The notes beneath the pieces were generated by a model. That model had not been told where the DNA came from. It saw only the letters and a program-made list of their open reading frames with translations, and ran no database searches. The position numbers and the translations under genes are program-made. A stretch of 64,000 bases of DNA from Pisaster brevispinus (Eukaryota; Echinodermata; Asteroidea; Forcipulatida; Asteriidae), in the NCBI GenBank assembly GCA_023634235.1, contig JAMKCF010000015.1, positions 5,681,698 to 5,745,697 on the forward strand. Reading direction: 5' to 3'. This document shows positions 47,401 to 59,400 of this stretch, piece after piece. Position 1 is the first letter of the stretch, and every line of letters starts with the position of its first letter.

Positions 47401-50400
47401 TCTACGTTTCCGTTAAGAGTTTTGTTTTTGTTATTCGGTGAAAATGGATTTTACAACCTGGGTACACTTGTACGAGCGTAGATAATGTTTTTTCCCTATC
47501 AGCCCCATAATATAATGTACACAAATTGTGGTGTACATTATATTATGTGCAATGTACAATGTACAATGTATGTGTCAGCATTTGAAACAAGTAATGTAAT
47601 AAATTTATTGATGCACGGATACAAGGCTTGTCGTTTACACCTTCTAATGTACAGTAATGTTTATTCATCAGTACAACATTTACCTTGAGCTGTTTGCGTA
47701 AAATGGATTCTTCAAATCGTATTGTAAATGAGCATAAAAAGTATAAAATGGAGGCTGCCTCTAAAATGTGAGACCTTTTGTAAACTTGACTGTATAGTAC
47801 ATAAATGTACTGTATTTTAAATAATATTTTTTAAAAGAATGATGAATGGTCATCACATCCAAGATTACACAGAACTTGGTCCTGCTATGTACATGTATCC
47901 TGAGTCAAATCCAAGGCCAGGTGTTTGTTTTGCAATTGCTGTATTTAAACCAATCAATTGTGTCCCTGAAAATATATTACTGGTGATTGTTTTGCTAATT
48001 ACTGGGCAATCAATATTTGTGTATTTATCATAATTTTGCAGCTGCAACAAAACTGGGCTAATGTATTGTTGTGACATGTATCCGATGTGTGGTGAATGTA
48101 ATAAATCGTACATTCTCATGTTTTGAATTAATCAATAACTCCATTCCCCTCCTGCATGTTTTTACATCTAATTTCTCACCCTAGGGTCGGCGTGACCAGG
48201 GGTCTGGCACCGTCACCCCTGGGGTTACCCCTGGGACGGAGAGGGGGTAGGAACTACCCCGCCCACCCCGTGCCGGACGAGGCATGCCAGTCGCCGGTGG
48301 AGGAGCTCCAGTCTCTCATTACTAGTTCTAGTTATCGTGATTCAGACAGGTACACTGTGCACAGTGTGTATTTTTTCTCTCTTTTGTGTGTGGTGCTTTG
48401 CAGATTTTTTCCGGGGTTTTGGTTCTTGGTGCTGGATTGCTTTCCTTCATCTTAGATCAGCTGCTATACCATGTGACCATGACATCATATGTTTACAGCG
48501 AACGATTTCCTTTGCAATTGCTACTCGAAAATCATCATTGCTACTCAGTAGTATCTGTCAGTGTAAACCAAACGAGTACTAAATATTCTACTTTGTAAAT
48601 TTGCGGGATGAAAACGTTCCCAAATCATTTACAACAGATCCAGCAGAGCCTGGACTTCTTGCAGGCACGATTTCGAAGAAAATATACATTTTATTACCAA
48701 CTTTGATGCATGAGAGATGGGATCTCTTACAAAACTTGAATTTTGTAGGGTGGAATTGGAAAAATAAAATTTCTCACATGTACAATGTATTTTAACAGTG
48801 TAGTATTTTGCCTGCCAGAAAATGCGCTGGAATTTGAGCGTCACTCTTTTTTTGTAAACAAGATGACATGGTCCATTTGGGGGTGGGTTTTAGGGCTAGC
48901 TGGAAGGTGGAGAGATTGCCAACGAGTTATCCACAGGATGATTCATACGTAAATGTAGCCCCTTTGCCAAATAACTTAAAACCAGTTTGCCTTATTCACA
49001 TTCGAGGTGGAAATGAAACTACAATTTTCCCAACCACCCTCTGTGAGCTTATGTACTTCCTGCATACATCAGTGAAAAATTGACCAACATGACCAGGGCT
49101 TGAATTTGGGGGAAAAATCCACAAGACTGCAGGGCTTGTATCTCAAAACTTTTACTGGACCAGAATTTTTTTTACAAGACCGGAATCAAAGTGAGAAGAA
49201 CACTCTACACAGTTTCACATTTGAGCTGTTTTTTGTACCAAGCACTAAGAGAAGATTTATCAAGTTTTTCTTGTGGGTAATACTTCAATACTCAATTGAT
49301 CAGTTTAATTTAAAAATACAGTGACGTGTTATTATTCAAAAACACAAGACCGCCGGACTTGTACGGTCATGAATTTACTGGCCCGACACTAAAATCACTG
49401 GCCTCTGGCCTGCGGTCCAGTGTCAAATTCGAGCCCTGATGACCAATAGTTGAGTATTTGCAGCCCTTCATTCATCAGAAAGAAATATACTACAGAACCA
49501 CATGTGGGCGCAGACTTTTTCTTTCAATTTTAAAACAAAATGCGTTGACTTCTGAAAGGTTGTTCACTTCAAACAGACCAAAGTGGTGTGGTTCCCACGT
49601 TAATTGAGCATTGCACGCTTACAAAAACCTCTGTGGTCATGGAAACAGACATGAAGACTGGCCTGGAATTACACGAAGGCCGTGGTCTTGACCTCGTTGA
49701 CTTTTCAAAGATTCTCAAATGGAAGTGCCCTTTGCAAAATGCAAAATGAACTTGCCCTCTAAAAAAACAGATAAAATTCCAGGCCCCGATAAGATGGCTT
49801 TACTCGTGGAAGGCAAATTGACTCCACCTTTGTAACTGCTTTGCATTTAGAGAGAACTTTCTTGTAGAATATTGTCTAGGTCTTTTTTTGCAGTTCACTT
49901 TGCAATCTCTTTCAGCAGTTTTAAGCTCAGTTACATGCAGCATCACCAACTGACAGCGCAGTTACACTGAGCTGTGCTTTGCTAACCTACTTCATAACTT
50001 GACCATGTCTTCCACTCTTCGCTTGGCATCATCACCTCACACCTTCGTCGTCTCACTCATTCTTTGCTTTTTTGTCCTCTCTTCCTCAATAGTTCAGTTT
50101 GAGTGTTTATATCTAGAGTAGCACCTTGTGGTTTCGCTCTGTAGGTCTTCGTACCTCACTTGTTGCTCCTGCATGTCTCTGATGCACTAATGACACTCTT
50201 TTTCCTTGACAGATTCTCTCTGCTTTCTTGTTGCATACATGTACAGTGTATTTTACCTTTTTAATAATAAGTTTGTGGCATCATCTTGGTCTTCTTCTGT
50301 TTTGCTTTAAAAAACAGGTTTTAAAATTTGATGAAATTACCTGGCTTCATATAGGTGTTAGACAGCCAGATCTTGTGCCTGTTTGTACAGTGTGTACAAT

Positions 50401-53400
50401 ATGTTGAATAATATACATGTACTAACATTCTTGTGCTTTCTCTCACCCACACTGTCACTTTGAATTCTCATTTTAATAGTAACACCTGTACATGTACTGC
50501 TGTGTCATTTTTCTGGGGTGGGGACAGGGTCGGGAAGGGGATGGTTGGCTTGTGGGTCCTGTGTATATAAATATACCATCCATTTCTGTGCGGAGTAATG
50601 AGGGTTTAGATAACAATTTTGATATATGGTTGCACAAATTACTTACTATACTTAATTTATGAAAGCTAAAGTAGGGGGTCTACAGGAATCCCAATGTAGT
50701 CTGCTGCCACCCAGCATTCCAAAGTCTCCCATTCAGGGTACTTAACCCTTTCGTTACCGAATTGTTTGGACATAAACAACCGCTAGTGACCGCATTGTTT
50801 GACCACTCAAGCGTGAAGCACACACTCTTACACAACAGAAAGCTTTCATTCAAAGGCCATTCTTACAAACTCCATTATCTTTTTGAAGATATTGTTTTAC
50901 AGCAAAATAAGTAATAAAAAAGTTCTTCCTTATTGAATTCCCTTTCATATAATCTAAAACTCATTGAGATTGGTCCAATAAACTTCAAAGTTCTTGGTCT
51001 TTCTTTCCTCAGTGCAATCTGTAATCCCAAACACTTTTTTGTAAACAACCATATGGCGCTCCGTAGGTGTTTGGCATTTCGGATCTTCCTATTCCAATTT
51101 GAAGAGATTGCATAATAGCAACCTTGTTTTATTTTACCGCCATTGGAAAGATCCGATCTCTCTCTTTCCAATGATGGTAAGCTTGGGTATGGAGGGTGAA
51201 CATGGACAAAACTACAACTTTATTACAAATGGCCTTTGTGCTCAGGCTTGAGTGCGTTTTTGTGTGCAAGCTAGGTCGACTAAAGTCGCCAATGGTAAGG
51301 AAGAGGGGGTATGAGTGCAGTCGACTAAAGTCGCCTATGGTAAGGAAAGGGTTAAGCCAAACTTCCCAAATTTGGATCCAGAATGACCCACAACTTTGAC
51401 AAATCCTGGGAGGGGGGGGGGTGGGGGGGACACAACCCTGAGGATGGTTGCTTCTTGACAAAAATCTATTGATTCTTTTCTTGATCATGATACCCCCGAT
51501 TATCCAATTGAAATCAATGTACCCAGGCAAGAAGAAATTCAGTCTGAGCCCCCCTTGTATAATAAAAAATGAGAATCAGTAGTCATTATTGCTACTGTGC
51601 ACTGGGAACTTGGCAAGGATGTTGATGATGTAAATCCAGGTCTATAACCGTGAACCTATATTCTTTGGGATGTTAAACTTGGTGGTTTTTTTTTTTGGTT
51701 TTGTTTGCAAACTCCCGGCTGTCTGCCTGAACCTGTGTGAAGTTGTAACAGACTGATCATAAACACGGAGCTGACAGGGGATTTAGGGGTAACCTGCCCA
51801 GGGTTCTAGTCATAACTGACACATATACAACATTGCTACCCTGGGAGCCAACGGAAATAGAAGTTGAAATTCCCTTAGAAAGGGGGGAAAAAAACAACCT
51901 TACCCTGCAATGCATGGAAATAAAAGAGGGATCAAAATATTTCAGAGTTCGTGCTTATTGTAAATTTTCACTTTCATAATCCACTTGTGGAAGTTTGAGC
52001 ATAATCCGTCAATAAGTCGCTGCACTTTTTGAGGGTTAAAAGAAAAAAGGGAAAACAAGATTTAGAACATTCAGGGTTTTTTTTCTTCTTAAAGGAACTA
52101 TATCTTGGCAAAGTTTTTTCTTCTTCCCCACTTTCCTTCATGCGCCACCTTTTTACACCACAGCAGGATTTGCCCTTTAACTTTTTTCAGTGCCTAGCCA
52201 GAGGGACCAGTTAGAGTGTCATTCAACTGGCCAGCTTTTTCATTGGCCCATATTTCGCATTTAAATAGGGCTTTATTTCAACACTGAACTAATAGAGGTA
52301 CATGTGTGTAATATTTGCATCGGGATGAAGAATTTTAATTTGTTTTTTTTCCCTTACACCGATGTTTATTAAGCACTGTATGCTCAGTGCTTTCCCGAGC
52401 TCTGTGAAAAAAAAAACACAGGCAAAAAAACGAATTAAAATTCTTCATCCCGATGCAAATATTACATCTATTAAATCGTTGCAGTACCCGCTGCTAAGGA
52501 TTCGAACCCGCCTCTAGCCATCGGGCTAGATCGGTGGTCTAGTGGTAAGACATCTGCTCTAGCAATGCAAAGGTCGTGGGTTCCAAACCCACCCGAGTGA
52601 TTGCCTGTGGGTTTTTTTTTCACAGAGCTCGGGAAAGCACTGAGCATACAGTGCTTAACGCACATCGGTGTAAGGGAAAAAACCCAAAATAAAACACTTA
52701 ACTAGCCAGCAAGATCACTTGGAGATCTGGTCCTAATAAGGTGTTTTAACTTCAATTCTGACCAGCAGATCAGTGTTAACAGAGAACGCTGCTGGCCAGG
52801 GTGCCCCCTATGCATTCATACAATAGGAATTGGGTATGTGTGAACACAAAATGGGGTGCGCACAAAGTCTTAAACATGCAAAATGGCATGCCAGTTTGTT
52901 GTGTGATAAGCAATGGGAATGTATCACATTGAAGATTTGGGTACCATCTTAAAACCCATACAATTCCCAGTTCTTCCTATATCCAATCTCCCAAGTTTAG
53001 GATTTATTTAAGATTTGGGGCAGTAGGCCCAAATAGACCATTGGTTATCACAGGGTCAGGCATTCCAATCTTCTCTCCAGTCCAAGCGTGGCGCCTGAAA
53101 CAACTTGGTGTGGAGTGACGATGTACATGTGGGAGAAGAGGAAATTGAAGGATTTGGGCCAAACTGCCTTGTCTGTCGGGGTTGGTTTGGTGTTTACAAA
53201 TGGTTGAGGTACTGGTATGGTGCTGGAGTTTGTTAGAACGGTAGAAAGGCCACAGTAAATCACTCTAGGAATGTAGGGTTAATAAAAAAAAAAAAAACAG
53301 GTTGATGAACATAAAAGTAATTTTAGCATGCACTTTGTTGTAAACTTGAATGCAGGACTAACAATGTGACTTTAATACTACACACTTTTACAAATAAAAT

Positions 53401-56400
53401 AAGGGTCGGTCACAATTTGAAAACTAAAATATTTTCCAGACGGCTGGAAGAGAAGAGATCCTTCACTTTTTATCTCACGCTTGAGTTAAACTCATCAATG
53501 AAAATTAAATGAAAAAAATAATAAATTAAAAAAAAAACTGATAAAAAAAAATGTTTTAACATCAATTGATTCTACATGTGTGACGCAGACATAAACACAA
53601 ACTCCATGTACTTACAGTGTTATTATTTAACAGTGGGAATTTTTTTGTTGTTGGTAATGTTTACCACATGGCACAATGGAATTACTTTTTTTTTTCCCTT
53701 ACAATTTCAAGGTCTTTGCAACTGGGAGTCAAAGAGGTAGCATTTTTAGAGCATGACTAATGCAAGTGGCATGTGTCTATCATAAAAAAACAACAACTTT
53801 GAAAGTATAAAAAGAGGCCGCCGGACAAGATAAACAGCATAAACAAAAAGAAGATTTTCATTTCTTTTACTGGTTGCTGTGGAAGGTTATTGAAAATATT
53901 TTGATTTTGAGGAGACCGGGGAAAAGTTGTTGATGTTTATCGCTGTTTTTCTGAAGTGTGCTTTTTTGAAACTCGACACTGGTCGGCTGTTATTGCCTGT
54001 CGTGTAGATAACATACTGCCATACTTTGCTGTGTTTTTTTCCTTCGCTTTCTACATGTTCATGTAGAATGTACATGTACGTAAATCTTGCCAACCTTTGC
54101 ATTTTTTGTGTGTGTTGACTGTGACCCATCTGTATGGTTCTGAAACATGACGTGGCTGAGTGGTGTATGGAATACCACTCTAGTTGTTTTTGTGTGTCGG
54201 TTTTGGGGTGGTTTTTTTTTCAGTACAAAACAAAATCATTTGAATTCGAGGCATTTTGGGGAAACAGCCTGGCTCCTGTCTTTCAATCTGTCATTGGCAT
54301 GATCACAGTCAGGAAACCAAACAAGATGGCTGCCAAGTTAACAGATTCACTTTGCACTCGAGTAAAGATTACAAATTTAACATTTCAAGACTGGAGTGGT
54401 ATGAGCCTTTGTGAATAATGCCACCTTTACAACTGCTTCGGAAGTTGTTAATTTGTTCAACACAGCACAAACTAATCTCACATCAGCACATGGTCCAGTT
54501 CAAGCCATGTATTGTTTGTTCAGCCATGAGTAAGTGCATTTTTGAGTGCCTTTGTAATGGTTTGTGACGTTTAATACAACTCCCCAAGATACACAAAGCG
54601 CTCCACGTCCGAGACCTATATTTTGGAAGTGGTTGATACACCCCGACACTCCCAATGCTGAAAGGTATTTTCTGTAAAAACCAAACCAGGAACAAGAACG
54701 GCAATGCCAACAGCTCGTCCACCCGTGTCCGATCACAGAGCGGAGGAAACGGCCACCCGCTACGACCCCCGAGATGGCCCAGCTTTCCCCCTGAAGAAGA
54801 AGGGACGGTGTTGGTGGACGCAGTAGTTTACAGACACATGATCCAGGATATGACTTCAGTGAAGACCATGCTGTTCAAACTCAAGAGAGCTCTTCAGGCT
54901 GTGAGTACCTCAGAAGTTTAGGGTTTATGGGAGAAGGGGGGGGGGGGGAGGGAAGGGGTGGCCAATTGGCATGATTGAGAAACAGTTCACTTGGTACCCA
55001 ATTTTTTAAAACTAAAACCCAAGTTTGGTATCCATGATTTGTCATGAGCGAAAAGTCCCATGAAGCTTGTATGTGTTCTTAGCGTTATGTCTCTTTTTAT
55101 TCGACTTCTATACTGGTGTTTGTTGATAACCTGATCCCAATTGCACGGTCCTGCTTACATATGTTGGAAATTTGCGCTTACAGCCCATTGAAATACGCGA
55201 TGTACTTAAGTGATGAAAGCGTAGAATTTTGTTGTAAGCAGCGCCATGAATTTGAGACCAGCTCGGCAACTTAACAAGGGTAATGGGATGAGAAATTTCA
55301 GCCTTTTTATGTCAGACTGATGAAAAGAAGTTATTGTTATTGTCTTTAGATATAAATTAACTATGCTGATCTAAATCGTTCTTGAGGCATTGAATATTGA
55401 GGTATCAATGTATATTCGGTTTGTGGTAACACCATGTGTATATCTACTTTGCTGTGTAGATTTGTTCTTTTGGAACTAGGTCTTGCTTTTTATTCTACTG
55501 CCGCGGAGTAGAAATCGGAATTCGGGAAACTACTTAATTCTGAAAAGAACTATCCTGTTTAATAGCTATTACCTGGGCGGATGGTAGGAAATCGGCCGGG
55601 ACTACTACTTTCTCTAGTGCTGAGGATACTGTTCCCAAATTCTTGAAATCTATAACTTCTTAAGAGTTTCCAGAAGGCAGAGTTGCCACCATTTCAACAT
55701 CCCCCCCCCCAAATTCAGAACCTTGTTTGTACCTTTATGTCAGCGATGACTCTCACAGCTGTTAATTATGGGTTTTTTTTGCAAATACTATCAGGAAACC
55801 AGTCGCAAACAATACAATTAGCTTGTGAACAGCTGGAAAACAATGACAAGTTTTCTGGTAACCGTGGAAAAATCCTTTTCTTTGCAAATTCAAGTTGATG
55901 ACTTTTTTTTGCTCCTGATTTCTGTCTAGGTTGATAGCACATCGTCCCCGTTTGAACAAGCCTTTGCGGTAAGTTGATTTGCTGCAATTGCACCACTGTA
56001 TTTATCAATGAAGAATCAGTGATTTGAGGACTGTCGATGACATTGATACAATTATAAATTTGTCAGGAAAATCATTTACTGGGAAAAGGGCACTTCCATT
56101 TTATTTAAAGTCATTTATTTATATCTGGTAATGAAACCAAAGAAGCCTTAAAAGTGACTTTGGTCGATTGTGTCCTTTACCCTGCTTGAGCCCCAACGAC
56201 AGCTTAGTTGACAAAGATAACAAACAAAAAGTACTCAAGCCTGAGCACAAAGGCCATTTGTTACAAAGCTGTTGTTTTGCCCATGTTCACCTTCCATACT
56301 CGAGCTTACCATCATTGGAAAGAGAAAGATTGGATCTTTCAACTGTTGTTGATGATGTATAACATCAATTTTGAAAGAAAAAATATTGATAAGAACAACT

Positions 56401-59400
56401 TTAGGGAAGGGAGGGGGGGGGGGGGTCCTCTAAGTAGTTCTCCTCTGTAAGATCTGAAAAATGTTTAAAACTTTTGATTGGCCAAAATGAGATTGTCTAG
56501 AAGGTGTACGCATGTATTAATAGGTGTCCTCGGCTATCAATTATTAAGATAAGACGATGTCCGTTTTTCATTCCACAGAGTCCTTGCGTCAGTCCGTTGA
56601 CCAGTCCCATGAGTGAGGACAACCCTATACAGGAAGCAATCCTGGACGATCTGAAAGAGGTGAGACTCGTTGACTACAGGAAAAGGGTGTCCTCTAGAGG
56701 CTGGCATTGTTAACAGACGGGATTATATGATTGGGAAAGATTGAAAGGAAAAACGGAAATACCTTGTGTGAGACAGAATTTGCCAACTGGCCACGCTGGA
56801 GAATATGTAAATAGTTTGGTCAAAAGTAGAGGCTAGCATTGTTAACAGGCAGGATTATATGATCGGGGAAGATTTAAAGGAAAAAAAGAAAGTACCTTGT
56901 GTGAGACAGAATTTGCCAACTGGCCACGCTGGAGAATATGTAAATATTTTGGTCGAAAGTAGAGGCTAGCATTGTTAACAGGCAGGATTATATGATTGGG
57001 AAAGATTTAAAGGAAAAAAAGGAAATACCTTGTGTGAGACAGAATTTGCCAACTGGCCACGCTGGAGAATATGTAAATATTTTGGTCGAAAGTAGAGGCT
57101 AGCATTGTTAACAGGCAGGATTATATATTTGGGAAAGATTTAAAGGAAAAAAGGAAATACCTTGTGTGAGACAGAATTTGCCAACTGGCCACGCTGGAGA
57201 ATATGTAAATATTTTGGTCGAAAGTAGAGGCTAGGATTGTTAACAGGCGGGATTATATATTTGGTGAAGATTTAAAGGAAAAATGGAAATACCTTGTGTG
57301 AGACAGAATTTGCCAACTGGCCACGCTGGAGAATATGTAAATAGTTTGGTCGAAAGTGGCGGGGGGGGGGGCAAGGAATGACTACCTGTGAACTGCCAAC
57401 TCTTCCTGATCCTGCAGAAAGTTCCCTGAAAAAAAAATATGCGAAGCAATACATACAATTTTTGTGGAAAACAGTACGCCAATTGGATGCTGTGGGTTGC
57501 TTGGCATGTACTGTCATTTTCACACATTGTGCACTACCCATTTATCAGCCTATGGACACATTTCGGGCGTATGGGTCAATGAAACCATTGGGTGTGTGAG
57601 AATAGCGCCTGTCCTTTATCTAAGCGGATAAAGACGGGATAAAGACAGGGGACCAGTCTACCGTACTGGGGGCACACACACACACTGGGGGACAAAATCT
57701 TTCATATGACACCAGCACGGGAAACAATTGTATTTAGGGAGTGGAACTCATGACGGAAGACTTAATGAATAAGGCCTGTAGCATCCCTTCCTTTCAGACA
57801 CATCTACGCCATACTGTATCATCACTGAACATTTTGTTTGTTTGTCTAGCTTATGTTCATCGTTCTCACTCTTGACTGATAGAAATTACAGCTGAAGTGG
57901 GCCTGCTGTGTTACATGAATGCATCCGTTGAGCTCACTTCCTCTTCTCTCTTTCCTTCTTTGCCTTTGTTTGTCCTTCGTTTTTTTTTTTGCTACCAGGA
58001 AAACCATGTTCTTCGGAAGGAAGTGAAGAATTTACAGGAACTTTTAGCAGACACGCAGCTCCAGCTGAAAGAAGTGCAACTACAAAAGGTACATCAATCT
58101 TGCTTTTTCTTCCTCACTGGGTCACATCAGTGCCAGCCCTCTACAGAAACATTTCTATCTGAAATACTGTCAATGTTGACAAAATGGCATTCGAAGACCC
58201 CACATGTAACTGTTGCTTATTTTGATTGCCACAAATTCCAGTTAATAACTAGAGGATGGGAATGTATTCACTCTTACTACAAACAAAGCAATAGTGTACT
58301 TTCCTTTGAAGTAGCTTGTTGTGGACGAACGGTGTAGCACATCAATCTTGGTGGTCAAGTCACTGGGGTATGGGTTCGAATCCCAGTTGTGTCCTTGAGC
58401 AAGACACTTGACTATAACTGCTTCACAGTGGGATATATGTCCTGGTCGTTTGATCACTGCCCCTCAACAGTGTATATAAGGAAGAAGAGGTATTTTATTA
58501 TTTTTTTTTAAGTGCTCCGTATCTGCTTCTTTTATTTTATTTATTGAAATTTCCATCTGGAAAACCCTGCCATATCTCATAAACATGTAAGCATTGGGGT
58601 ATCAATCATCCACTAGGCGCCTGGCTGGTAGAGCAGAGCGACTACTTTCCCCGACTTTTTTTCACGAAGCAATAATGGTTAAGTGCCTTGCTCAAGGGCA
58701 CAAGTGTCCTGACCGAGATTCAAACCCCCCACTCTGCTGCTGACAACACCAGATCTTGGGTCCAGAGAACTAGACCGCTCGGACCATGATACGCCCCTAA
58801 AACTTTCCTCTTTTTCCTCCAAGATAATGTTCTGTGTAGTAAAGGGTTTGGTCAGTTGGTGAGTTAATTGTAAATGTACCCCCAATGGAACTCCAAGGGT
58901 CATTGAAATCCAAACTAAAACATCTAGGCATGCGAAGATAAAAATCTCATGGGAAGTGATTCACGATAAGTTAACGGAGTGGCTAACTCAATCAGGTTTG
59001 AAGGGTGTGGGGAGGGTGTTTTCCCCTTTTTCTAAGGGTGGGGTGGTCAAAATCGGGTAAGTGTTTAATTACTACTTGCTTTTTTACAGTTGAGCATTTT
59101 GGTGGTCTGTGTTTTGAGGATTAAAAAAAACATTTGATAGTTTATTTAATGTGCCTTTAAATAGAGCATTATATAGAGCAAGTAGTTGGCCATTTGGAGT
59201 GTTTACATGTAGTAGGCCAACTGCCAAGACTTTCTTATCAAAACGCTTTTGTACAATTCCTCTCGAAATGGAAATCCGTAACCGTATTTCTTGTTTTGTT
59301 TGTGTTTTTGATACATATCATACGAAGATGGGGGGGGGGGGGGCTGTTTTGAATTGTGGGGGTTAACACGTACACCCCTATTTATAGAAAATGGTCTTGC

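Noticed and set aside
51129..51530. 133-codon minus-strand frame with a peptide similar to the frame at 56208
   Set aside because: The similarity comes from two copies of the same TTAA-flanked element and not from a conserved gene; the frames are interrupted differently in the two copies.
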